From Altibacter sp. HG106 (lineage in GTDB: Bacteria; Bacteroidota; Bacteroidia; Flavobacteriales; Flavobacteriaceae): 64,000 nt of DNA. The translations under genes were made by a program, and so were the position numbers. The DNA lies in assembly GCF_028561755.1 (NCBI RefSeq), contig NZ_JAQQTD010000001.1, positions 186,001 through 250,000 of the forward strand, read 5' to 3'. The first letter of the stretch is position 1. The number at the start of each line of letters is the position of its first letter. Shown here one piece after another: positions 36,011 through 44,482 of this stretch. Below the pieces are notes generated by a model, which had not been told where the DNA came from, did no database searches, and saw only the letters and a program-made list of their open reading frames with translations.

Positions 36011-37282
36011 ATGAGGCTAAAAAACTACCCCGCCCTGTGGTGTTTTTTGTTGATGTTCTTGGTCGTTCAAACAACTAGTTTTGCGATGGCATCAGTAACT
36101 GCATACACACCAAAAAGCCCTACGAATACTGCAATTGCCGTCAATACTATGAGCGTTTTTGCGGCGTACGCAACTGATTGGACACCGCATTTTTTATCGC
36201 TGTCGTCCACTACAAATATTTCGAAATCGAGCCAGACATCTTTTGAGGCGCTAACAGCATTTGAAGAATTTTCCTACAATAAAACTACGGCAAGTCTTCC
36301 GGTGGGATCCTTGTTCACCCTTTCCAATCAGTCGCTATTTGGATATGGTTTTTTTTACGGAAGTACGCTTATGCTCATCTTACTCAATTTAGTGTGCTTC
36401 TTCTTGTTCGCACAACGCTCGTATTTGTTGCACACTCTGAGTATTGTAGCGTGGGGACTGGTATTTTTCTATAACGACGGACTTCTCGCACTGCTAGACA
36501 TTAGCGTGGCGCAGGTACACCCGCCAACCCAGGCGTTGCTTTTGGCCATCTCCTGCGCCATAACATGCCTCTTCGCGGCGCGTTTCTTACGATTACAGGA
36601 GTACCTGCCAAAGGCGCGAATTATTAGTATCGCGTTTTTCAGCCTAAGTGCCTTACTCCTCGGGTTTGCTTACGGAACAGAGAACCTACTATTCACCAAT
36701 TTGTCGGTTGCCTTTTCGATGTCGGCACTCGTATTGTATTTCTTGTCTGGTATTTATATGTTCTCCAAAAAGAATTACGCCAAGTTCTTTGTGATCGCAG
36801 CGTTTATCCCTTTGCTATTTGCTATCGATTACTTCGTACTGGCGCCTTTAAACATCCATTTCCTAGGAACGATGACCTTTCATTTGAAGATCGCGACCGC
36901 TACCGAAATGATCATTTTAACCTATGCGATCATGTATCGCATGCAAGCCATCAAAGAAGAAAATATTTTGCGCCAAACAGAGATGCGCATCTTTTTAAAA
37001 CGACAAGAAGTCATGAATGTACGCCAAAAAACAGAAAAGCTGGTAGAAGATGTCTACCTTGAAAACCTTATCATGCATTACGATCTCGATGGATTAGAGA
37101 TCAAGCTTCTGCAATATATTTCAGAGGGAATTGATAATGCTAAGATCGCTCGTAGACTTAAGGTCACCGAAGTGGAGGTAGAAGATCTTACAAAGGAATT
37201 GTACGAGAAACTGGAGATTGGAGAGCAAATTCAGCAAGACCACCGCATGCTCGATACTCAGCCCGACTATCTCTATAACTAA
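36011..37282 (+). CDS. 7TM membrane protein with C-terminal LuxR-like HTH
   Basis: The 423-aa protein has an N-terminal signal-like helix (about 9-27), a short extracytoplasmic segment rich in Ser/Thr, then seven helices (about 113-134, 139-162, 172-193, 203-220, 228-250, 259-280, 287-309). This looks like a 7TM-DISM sensor core. A coiled stretch (310-350) follows. Residues about 359-405 read LEIKLLQYISEGIDNAKIARRLKVTEVEVEDL..., the pattern of a GerE/LuxR HTH. It may be a membrane-tethered transcription regulator. The ligand is unknown. Confidence 0.72.
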   Translation: MRLKNYPALWCFLLMFLVVQTTSFAMASVTAYTPKSPTNTAIAVNTMSVFAAYATDWTPHFLSLSSTTNISKSSQTSFEALTAFEEFSYNKTTASLPVGSLFTLSNQSLFGYGFFYGSTLMLILLNLVCFFLFAQRSYLLHTLSIVAWGLVFFYNDGLLALLDISVAQVHPPTQALLLAISCAITCLFAARFLRLQEYLPKARIISIAFFSLSALLLGFAYGTENLLFTNLSVAFSMSALVLYFLSGIYMFSKKNYAKFFVIAAFIPLLFAIDYFVLAPLNIHFLGTMTFHLKIATATEMIILTYAIMYRMQAIKEENILRQTEMRIFLKRQEVMNVRQKTEKLVEDVYLENLIMHYDLDGLEIKLLQYISEGIDNAKIARRLKVTEVEVEDLTKELYEKLEIGEQIQQDHRMLDTQPDYLYN

Positions 37283-37303
37283 ATCTATTTTCTAGAATCA
37301 CTC

Positions 37304-37337
37304 AAAGCTTCAGAACTTTTATTCAGAAGCTTTTTTT
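37304..37337 (+). terminator. Rho-independent terminator overlapping the ccsBA 3' end
   Basis: AAAGCTTC (37304-37311) pairs with GAAGCTTT (37326-37333), followed by T residues. The right arm lies in the last codons of the convergent ccsBA gene. Confidence 0.75.
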
Positions 37338-40300
37338 ATGTTTTTAGGTGAGTAGTGTTTACGGTATCTCCAATACGACAAGCCACTCAGGGTGACAAAA
37401 AAGACTAGGATGTAGTACACAAAACTCGGCGTTACAGGAACGTCTCCACTAGCGTACGAATGTAGTCCGGTAAGGTAGAAGTTCACACCGAAATACGTCA
37501 TCATAATAGCCGCGAACGAAAAGATGGCCATTACGTTAAAAAACCAGCGACCGCGTAATCCGGGAACCAAGCGCATGTGTATCACAAAGGCGTATACCAT
37601 AATGCTAATAAGCGCCCAGGTTTCTTTTGGATCCCACCCCCAATAACGACCCCAACTCTCGTTGGCCCATTGTCCGCCTAAAAAGTTACCGATCGTCAAC
37701 ATCACTAAGCCCACCGTTAGTGCCATTTCGGTAATAATGGTAAGTTCTTTGATGTTAAGCTCCATCTTTACCTTATTCTTCCTGGTAGTAAGCAACATAA
37801 GTAATAAAGAGGTAGCTCCTAATATCATACCCAAAGTGAACGGTCCATAGCTGGCTACAATCACTGCCACGTGAATCATCAGCCAGTAACTGTCTAATAC
37901 CGGTTGCAGATTCGCAATGGAAGGATCCAACCAATTCTGATTTGCGACCCATAGAATAATGGCCGCGACAAAGGCTGTGGAAGCAATGGTTAGATTACTT
38001 TTTCTTCCGAAGGCGAGTCCGAAGAACACCGTCGCCCAAGCCACGTAAATAATAGATTCGTATGCGTCACTCCACGGGGCATGTCCGCTGATATACCAAC
38101 GAAAGATCAGTCCGAGGGTCATGAGAATAAAGAACAACCAAATGGTATACTTACAGAAGGCAATTAAAAATCGAAGTACTTTTCCTTCCCGAAAGATCCG
38201 GGCGATGATAAATAAAAACATGAAGACGCCCATCATGGCAAAATAGTGGTACAATCGATTGAAGAGATTTACTTCATTGTATAAAATCTCAGCCTGTACT
38301 TTACGGTCGGAAGGCATTACTTCGCTCCCGTACTTTTCCTGAAAGCGTTTCATGCCTTCCAGAATTTCATCTGCCTGCGAATAATCTCCCGTGTTTCGCG
38401 CTTCCTTCAATACCGAAAAATAGGCCGGTAAAATGGCACGGGTCGCTACCGAGTCCATACCTTTAAAGTTGGCTTCTCCCAATTCTGGGTACGACACCCA
38501 CTTGTTGTTAGGATCGTCTGGCTTCGGAAAAATTTTCAGAATCCCACCACTTAAGGCTTGATTTAGCAAATAGGCGTTCTCATACACTTTTACAATATCC
38601 TTTTGAAACTGATTGGGGGTATTGGTGGTGGTCGCGGCTTCCAAATACGGATCCAGCTTATTTCTTCCCTGATCGTCGATCAAATCGATGAGTCGAATGC
38701 GGGACACACCTTCAGCTACTCCCAGTACCCGTCGAATACTATCATTCTGCCACTTCACGGCAATCAATGGCGTTTCAAACCATACACGAGGAAATTCGCT
38801 CATGGATAGAAATACCTGATTTGCGTCTAATTCATTGTAGGTGTTGCGCCGACTCACCTTCCGCAGTAATTCACTGGCAAAGGTATTAACCGGCTTCATA
38901 CGTCCATTATCCTGCAATACCAGCATCCCAAAGCGCGCTGCGTGTTCTTTATCGACCGTATTAGCCGTGATGATCGAATCAATCTGGGCGGAGCTTAGGG
39001 CTTGTGTGTGATTTCCTGTATGTTCCTGAGCCGTTCCCATCGTAAGGGATAAGAAAAGCAATATGAGGGTAAGACCTGCTTTTTTCGCCTTCACTTTATT
39101 CAGCATTTTTTTCAACGAGCCAAAACGAGTATTGCGATCAAATAGAATGGCCATCAATCCTAAGTACAACAAAAAGTACCCTATATAGGTGATCCAGGTA
39201 CCCCACCAGTCGTGATTGACCGAAAGCACCGTTCCTTTCTCATCGGGATCGAACGAGGCCTGAAAGAAGCGATATCCCTTATGATCCAGCACGTGGTTCA
39301 TAAAAATCTCGTAATCGAAAAAAGTATCTTCGGAATCGTTCACGGTGACCTTGCTCTTAAAAGCCGAATACCCGGTTTCGGTACCGGGATATTTATCGGC
39401 TATAAAATCATTGAGCGTAATACTGAAAGGCAATTCATACGCTTCAGAACCAAAACTCAAGTACACGGTAAGTCCGCCTACCTCCACCGCCTGCGGATTG
39501 GGATTGGTACCCTTACCCCCAAGTAATTCTACGGTTTGCGTTTCCCCTCCAGAGGAAACATCTACGATCAAGGCATCTTGATTGGTCTTTTCATTCGCTC
39601 CCGCTTTCATCACACCCTGACGGCCTTCTGCCATAGGCTCCGGAATCACAAACGCCATCCCGGCCATTTGATAGAGAGACCGCAGCATCAACGGTTGCAC
39701 GCTGTCTTTTTCCACCGTTCCCCGCGCTTGGTCTGCCATGCGCATATAGGTACCTTCAAAAGGGGCTTCTATGGTATACGCGTTTGAAGCTTCGTCTACC
39801 GTAATGTTCACCGCTCCTTCGGTGGGCGTGTTCACGGCAAAAAGGATGTTGTGAATATTGGCGACCTCCCCTACTTTAAGCCAATGGTCATGGCGGTTAC
39901 CGTCACCCGCTTCAACAATCTTTAAATAGCGTTCTCCCCCTTCAGAAATAATTAATCCCTGTTTTGCGTTTTTGATAAAATTATTATAGCGAATGCTTAG
40001 TGGCTGCTGATTGTAATCGGTTTCAATGACAAACTCATTGTCCAGCCGCTCGGAAAGATTCAATTTTTTTGGAGGCAGGTTGCGTCGTTGTAGTACCCCG
40101 TCTACTTCGTAGTCGCCATCAATAAATGTTTTTAAGTACGTATGTTCGCTAAGAAAAGTATTCTCGGTAGCCCCTTCTCTAATATGCATCACACCTTCAT
40201 ACCCCAAATAGCGCGTCACTCCGGCTCCTACCAGAATAAGAATGAAAGAAAGGTGCAAGGTAAGCGTGGCCCATTTTTCTTTTTTATAGAGTCGGAACCG

Positions 40301-40510
40301 AAAAATGTTTCCGATGAAATTCACCACAAAAAGCACCATGATCAATTCAAACCACCAGGCGTTGTAAATGAGTTCTCGGGAATAAGGTGTGGGAGATGTT
40401 TCTGAGGAGGCATCTAAAAAAGTACCTACCGCCATGGCCACGGCAAATGCAATAAATAAAAAGGAAGTGAGTCGGGTGGAAAAAAGAAACGCTGCTATTT
40501 TCTTTTGCAT
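37319..40510 (-). CDS. ccsBA: Fused ResB-CcsA cytochrome c biogenesis protein (system II)
   Basis: The 1063-aa integral membrane protein attaches haem to apocytochrome c outside the inner membrane. The N-terminal half is ResB-like: four helices around a large periplasmic loop. The C-terminal third is CcsA-like with the WWD haem-handling segment WGRYWGWDPKETWALI (near residue 957). Between them a Gln/Asn-rich periplasmic stretch links the halves. Fusion of the two subunits is known in Bacteroidetes and Epsilonproteobacteria. ATG 40510 is preferred over the in-frame TTG two codons upstream. Confidence 0.93.
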   Translation of the reverse strand: MQKKIAAFLFSTRLTSFLFIAFAVAMAVGTFLDASSETSPTPYSRELIYNAWWFELIMVLFVVNFIGNIFRFRLYKKEKWATLTLHLSFILILVGAGVTRYLGYEGVMHIREGATENTFLSEHTYLKTFIDGDYEVDGVLQRRNLPPKKLNLSERLDNEFVIETDYNQQPLSIRYNNFIKNAKQGLIISEGGERYLKIVEAGDGNRHDHWLKVGEVANIHNILFAVNTPTEGAVNITVDEASNAYTIEAPFEGTYMRMADQARGTVEKDSVQPLMLRSLYQMAGMAFVIPEPMAEGRQGVMKAGANEKTNQDALIVDVSSGGETQTVELLGGKGTNPNPQAVEVGGLTVYLSFGSEAYELPFSITLNDFIADKYPGTETGYSAFKSKVTVNDSEDTFFDYEIFMNHVLDHKGYRFFQASFDPDEKGTVLSVNHDWWGTWITYIGYFLLYLGLMAILFDRNTRFGSLKKMLNKVKAKKAGLTLILLFLSLTMGTAQEHTGNHTQALSSAQIDSIITANTVDKEHAARFGMLVLQDNGRMKPVNTFASELLRKVSRRNTYNELDANQVFLSMSEFPRVWFETPLIAVKWQNDSIRRVLGVAEGVSRIRLIDLIDDQGRNKLDPYLEAATTTNTPNQFQKDIVKVYENAYLLNQALSGGILKIFPKPDDPNNKWVSYPELGEANFKGMDSVATRAILPAYFSVLKEARNTGDYSQADEILEGMKRFQEKYGSEVMPSDRKVQAEILYNEVNLFNRLYHYFAMMGVFMFLFIIARIFREGKVLRFLIAFCKYTIWLFFILMTLGLIFRWYISGHAPWSDAYESIIYVAWATVFFGLAFGRKSNLTIASTAFVAAIILWVANQNWLDPSIANLQPVLDSYWLMIHVAVIVASYGPFTLGMILGATSLLLMLLTTRKNKVKMELNIKELTIITEMALTVGLVMLTIGNFLGGQWANESWGRYWGWDPKETWALISIMVYAFVIHMRLVPGLRGRWFFNVMAIFSFAAIMMTYFGVNFYLTGLHSYASGDVPVTPSFVYYILVFFVTLSGLSYWRYRKHYSPKNIKKASE

Positions 40511-40639
40511 GAGCAAAAATTTTGTGCAAAAATACTGAAAACCAACTGTAAATTATAACGAAATCGAGAGATATTCCAATTTAGAATTTTAGAAGATGTC
40601 GCTTTCTTTTCTTTATGTCAAAGATTGTATTTTAGCGGT

Positions 40640-41398
40640 ATGATACGAGTGTCGATTATTGGCTTCGGAAACGTAGGAACGCATTTATATACGGCGTTTT
40701 CGGACGGACCTATGGCGGAAGTCGTCGCTGTTTACAGTCGAAATCCGCAACGGTTTGACGGCTGGGAGGATCTTCCTGTGGTTTCTGATTTCACATCCCT
40801 TCCGGAAGTCGATTGCACCCTAATTGCGGTTGCCGATGACGCCATCGCAGCCGTTTCTAGCGCCTTATCCACCACTGCGGGCTTGGTAGCGCATACCTCA
40901 GGAAATGCCCCCTTAGATGCTATAGACGAGAAACACCGCAGCGGGGTGTTCTATCCTCTTCAGAGTTTCTCCAAACGTCCTGTAGCCTTTTCAACCATTC
41001 CTATTTGCCTTGAGGCCGAAACGGAAGCCTCATACCAATTGCTTACAACACTCGCTTCTTCACTAAGTGAACGGGTGGTGCGCATTGACTCCGCTGCCCG
41101 GGCACGGCTACATCTGGCAGCCGTATTCGCCAACAATTTTGTAAATCACCTATATTCCGTTTCAGAAAAAATACTCGCGGAGCATGAACTCGACTTTTCA
41201 CTGCTACATCCCTTGATCCTTGAAACCGCGCAACGGCTTTCGGAGGTAGCCCCTTCGGAAGCGCAAACGGGACCTGCCGTTCGAGAAGATCAACAAACCA
41301 TAAAAAAACAACTACATTTGTTAAACGACAGTGCTTTTCAGGCGCTGTATCAACAGCTCACCAAATCGATTGCAACCACTCATGGAAAAAAGCTATAA
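40640..41398 (+). CDS. Rossmann-fold protein with DUF2520 domain
   Basis: The 252-aa protein starts MIRVSIIGFGNVGTHLYTAF, an NAD(P)-binding GxGxxG loop. The C-terminal helical DUF2520 domain contains HLAAVFANNFVNHLYSVSEKIL and SEAQTGPAVREDQQTIKKQL, similar to the dimerisation domain of ProC and ketopantoate reductases. A reductase role is likely but the substrate is unknown. The gene overlaps the next by 17 nt and opens an operon with KdsC-like, UbiA-like and maf genes. Confidence 0.85.
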   Translation: MIRVSIIGFGNVGTHLYTAFSDGPMAEVVAVYSRNPQRFDGWEDLPVVSDFTSLPEVDCTLIAVADDAIAAVSSALSTTAGLVAHTSGNAPLDAIDEKHRSGVFYPLQSFSKRPVAFSTIPICLEAETEASYQLLTTLASSLSERVVRIDSAARARLHLAAVFANNFVNHLYSVSEKILAEHELDFSLLHPLILETAQRLSEVAPSEAQTGPAVREDQQTIKKQLHLLNDSAFQALYQQLTKSIATTHGKKL

Positions 41399-41915
41399 AG
41401 AATACCTACAACACATTACCACCTTCGTGTTTGATGTAGACGGCGTGCTTACCGATGGTACCATCTCCATCACTACCGAGGGAGAAATGTACCGTACTAT
41501 GCACACCAAAGATGGGTTTGCTCTAAAGACCGCACTCGAAAAAGGCTTTCATGTTTGTATCATTAGTGGCGGGACTAACGAAGGCGTTCGCGCGCGATTA
41601 AAAGGTCTGGGCATTACCGATATCTATCTGGGAGCCCACCACAAAACGGAAACGCTGGATGAATATCTTGACGTATACGACATCAAAAGAGAGAATGTGC
41701 TTTTTATGGGGGACGATATTCCCGATCTGTACGCCATGAAAGAAATTGGGTTGCCGTGCTGCCCACAGGATGCGGTTCCTGAGATCAAGGAAATTTCTAC
41801 CTACGTATCTCACAAAAAAGGCGGAAAAGGTTGCGTGCGCGATGTGATTGAACAAGTATTAAAAGTACAGGGAAAATGGGTTCAGCATGAGAAGAGCAGC
41901 GCCCAATACGATTAA
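41382..41915 (+). CDS. KdsC-like HAD phosphatase (3-deoxy-octulosonate 8-phosphate phosphatase family)
   Basis: The 177-aa cap-less C0 HAD enzyme has motif I FVFDVDGVLTDGT (two Asp), motif II CIISGG, a lysine near KTETLDEY, and motif III VLFMGDDIPDLYAM. KdsC releases phosphate from KDO-8P on the way to lipopolysaccharide. Related enzymes act on KDN or sialic acid phosphates. ATG 41382 gives the family N-terminus MEKSYKEYLQHIT. No kdsA or kdsB gene is in view, so the exact substrate is inference. Confidence 0.88.
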   Translation: MEKSYKEYLQHITTFVFDVDGVLTDGTISITTEGEMYRTMHTKDGFALKTALEKGFHVCIISGGTNEGVRARLKGLGITDIYLGAHHKTETLDEYLDVYDIKRENVLFMGDDIPDLYAMKEIGLPCCPQDAVPEIKEISTYVSHKKGGKGCVRDVIEQVLKVQGKWVQHEKSSAQYD

Positions 41916-41930
41916 AGCTTGGGAATTGCC

Positions 41931-42851
41931 ATGACTAAGTGCTACGCTTTTTTTCAATTGACGCGACCGGTTAATTTGGCACTTTTAGCCCTAACCCAAC
42001 TACTCATCAAATTTATCTTTTTGGAAGCCATTGCCATACCGTTCGCCATGGATACCGCCCAATATTCCCTTTTTGTTCTTGCCTGTGTCTGCATTGCTGC
42101 CGGGGGCAATGTGATCAACGATATCTATGACGTAGCAATTGATCGCATCAACCGACCGGAAAGGGTAATCGTTGGAAAACAGCTTTCTGAACAAGCAACC
42201 TTATATTTTTACATGGCACTCACCATCGTTGGAGTAGTGCTCGGATTCGTGGTTGCTAACCAGGTGGGCTACCCAAAACTGTCTGCGGTGTTTATTCTAT
42301 GCGCTGCCTTGCTATATTTCTATGCGTCCTTCGGAAAATCTATCTTGGTTCTCAATAATATTTGGATTGCCGCATTAGTTGCTTTCGGGGTGTTGATAGT
42401 GCTCATTTTTGACGTATACCCAATGCTGCAAACACCACCAAAAGAGACCTATTTGGAAGCCTCTAAATGGATCTTTCAATACGCCGTTTTTGCCTTTTTA
42501 CTCAATTGGATTCGCGAGATCGTCAAAGATGTTGAGGATATCAATGGCGATAGAAACGGTGGAATCAACACCCTTCCTATTGCGTTGGGCCGTAGTCGCG
42601 TCCTCTCCATTATTTTTATCATGGGCGTAGGGCTAACGTTTCTTGTTCTGTACTACACCTATGTAAACCTTTACCAATATCCGTTAATTTCAGGCTACTT
42701 TCTTCTCGCCATTGTGGCCCCATTGATCTACTTCTGTATTCGAGCGTGGCAAGCCGAACAGCCCAAACAATATCGATTTCTTTCGTTACTGCTGAAAGGA
42801 ATTATGCTGAGCGGTGTGCTTTCTTTATTTTTGCTGAAACAACTACTTTGA
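41931..42851 (+). CDS. UbiA-family prenyltransferase (digeranylgeranylglyceryl-phosphate synthase-like)
   Basis: The 306-aa membrane protein with about eight helices has two Asp-rich prenyl-diphosphate motifs: NVINDIYDVAIDRINRPERV and EIVKDVEDINGDRNGG. This branch of flavobacterial UbiA proteins resembles the archaeal ether-lipid enzyme (DGGGP synthase). Menaquinone or haem O prenylation are alternatives. ATG 41931 is chosen over an upstream TTG. The stop overlaps the maf start by one base (TGATG), so they are coupled. Confidence 0.85.
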   Translation: MTKCYAFFQLTRPVNLALLALTQLLIKFIFLEAIAIPFAMDTAQYSLFVLACVCIAAGGNVINDIYDVAIDRINRPERVIVGKQLSEQATLYFYMALTIVGVVLGFVVANQVGYPKLSAVFILCAALLYFYASFGKSILVLNNIWIAALVAFGVLIVLIFDVYPMLQTPPKETYLEASKWIFQYAVFAFLLNWIREIVKDVEDINGDRNGGINTLPIALGRSRVLSIIFIMGVGLTFLVLYYTYVNLYQYPLISGYFLLAIVAPLIYFCIRAWQAEQPKQYRFLSLLLKGIMLSGVLSLFLLKQLL

Positions 42852-43438
42852 TGCTAAAAGAACGCTTACAGGATTATCATTTGGTACTCGCTTCCGGCTC
42901 TCCCCGACGCCATCATTTTTTTAAGGAACTCGATTTAGAATTTACTGTGGATGTTCGTCCCGTGGACGAAACCTTTCCGAAGCAATTAGAACGTGAAGGG
43001 ATCACCGATCATCTGGCGCAGCTAAAAGCGACGGGGTTTACCGATATCCAACCCAATGAAATTGTAGTTACCAGCGACACCATTGTGGTAAAAGATGGAC
43101 GCCCTATTGGAAAACCACAGAATAAAACCGAAGCCATTGCCATGCTACAGGAGTTAAGTGGTGGGATGCATGAAGTTATTACTTCAGTGTGTTTTACGGG
43201 AACAGATTTTCAAAAAACGGTAAACGACACCACCAAGGTTTGGTTCAAACCGCTCACCGATCAAGAGATTGAGTACTATCTGGAAACGTACGAACCCTAC
43301 GATAAGGCTGGAAGTTATGGCATTCAGGAATGGATTGGGTATATCGGAATCGAACGTTTGGAAGGGTGTTATTTCAATGTTATGGGGCTTCCCACCCGAC
43401 TCGTATACAAAACGCTACTCGCGCTTACCAACTCCTAA
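42851..43438 (+). CDS. maf: Maf-like nucleoside triphosphate pyrophosphatase
   Basis: The 195-aa protein starts with LVLASGSPRRHHFFKEL, the Maf signature, and has the acidic TSDTIVVKDG and KPQNKTEA motifs and a late DKAGSYGIQEW motif. Maf enzymes hydrolyse non-canonical or methylated nucleotides to monophosphates and have been linked to septum control. Length is normal. ATG 42851 overlaps the TGA of the UbiA-like gene. Confidence 0.94.
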   Translation: MLKERLQDYHLVLASGSPRRHHFFKELDLEFTVDVRPVDETFPKQLEREGITDHLAQLKATGFTDIQPNEIVVTSDTIVVKDGRPIGKPQNKTEAIAMLQELSGGMHEVITSVCFTGTDFQKTVNDTTKVWFKPLTDQEIEYYLETYEPYDKAGSYGIQEWIGYIGIERLEGCYFNVMGLPTRLVYKTLLALTNS

Positions 43439-43460
43439 AATATTGTATTTTTATAGAAAT

Positions 43461-44396
43461 ATGTGCGCTATGCGATATCTACTGTATTTATGTTGCTTCG
43501 GAATAGGACTCTTCCCTTATGGCTGTAAAGAATCGGAACATCAACTAATCCCTAATTCTGATTCGAGTCAGTTGCCCAAAGAAGCACAGCCTCGCGATGT
43601 TTCAGATGACTTTAAATCGTATTGGTACAATGGCACCGCAGAGCTCACATCCTACGATCTGCAGCAAGTGCGCTACGGCGAATTACGAGAAGGAACTGCC
43701 GTGACTATTTTTGTGACCGAAGATTTTCTTCCAAAGAAGCAGGTGAAAGCCAATAAGGCTTCCGAAGAAACCATCTCGGTCTTAAAGCTCAACGCCACCA
43801 AGAAATTCCAGACAGGCATCTACCCCTATTCGATCATGACCAGCACTTTCTCCCCCATAGCTGAAACCGGTCACGCGCTAAAAGTAAGTAACTCGGTGCA
43901 GGAATGGTGCGGACACGTATATGCGCAACTCAACAAGCGAGAACAATTTGAAATTACGGCACATTCTTATTTCGCTGGCGAAGCCGATACTACGATGACC
44001 CTCGATAAAACCTGGTTGGAGGATGAATTGTGGAACCTAATTAGAATTCAACCCGATGAACTTCCCACAGGAGAATTGATGGTAATCCCATCATTCGAGC
44101 ACCTGCGCTTGAAGCATCGTACTATGAAAGCCTATAAGGCGTTTGCAAGTTTAAAGCAAGGCGACTCCATGGCGACCTATCAACTTACCTACCCTGCACT
44201 GGAGCGCGAACTGACCTTACATTTCCAGAGTAGCTTTCCCTTTGAAATTGAACAATGGGAAGAAGCCATTGGCAATGACAGAGCAGACAGTACAGCCTTA
44301 CTAACCCAAGCTATCAAACGAAAGCGGATTCGTGCTGCCTACTGGCAACAAAATAAAAATCGGGATAGCGTATGGCGGGATTCGTTGGGGCTCTAA
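43461..44396 (+). CDS. Probable lipoprotein of unknown function
   Basis: The start is ATG 43461 (MCAMRYLLYLCCF) or ATG 43470 (MRYLLYLCCF). The lipobox-like LFPYGC puts the lipidated Cys near residue 22 of the longer form. The mature protein is soluble and acidic, with FKSYWYNGTAELTSYDLQQV and VSNSVQEWCGHVYAQLN as landmarks. It follows maf by 22 nt and is probably in its operon. I do not recognise a functional family; relatives may be mislabelled Maf because of the neighbourhood. Confidence 0.7.
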   Translation: MCAMRYLLYLCCFGIGLFPYGCKESEHQLIPNSDSSQLPKEAQPRDVSDDFKSYWYNGTAELTSYDLQQVRYGELREGTAVTIFVTEDFLPKKQVKANKASEETISVLKLNATKKFQTGIYPYSIMTSTFSPIAETGHALKVSNSVQEWCGHVYAQLNKREQFEITAHSYFAGEADTTMTLDKTWLEDELWNLIRIQPDELPTGELMVIPSFEHLRLKHRTMKAYKAFASLKQGDSMATYQLTYPALERELTLHFQSSFPFEIEQWEEAIGNDRADSTALLTQAIKRKRIRAAYWQQNKNRDSVWRDSLGL

Positions 44397-44450
44397 TGGT
44401 TTCAATTGTTAAAGAAAACCAAACACACTCAAGGGGAGTTTGATTTTCAA

Positions 44451-44458
44451 TATATTTG
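44451..44458 (+). promoter_or_regulatory. -7 element for the PIG-L gene
   Basis: TATATTTG lies 24 nt before the GTG start at 44483, with no clear upstream box. Confidence 0.5.
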
Positions 44459-44482
44459 AAGCACATCTAAAATCGGCTCCTC

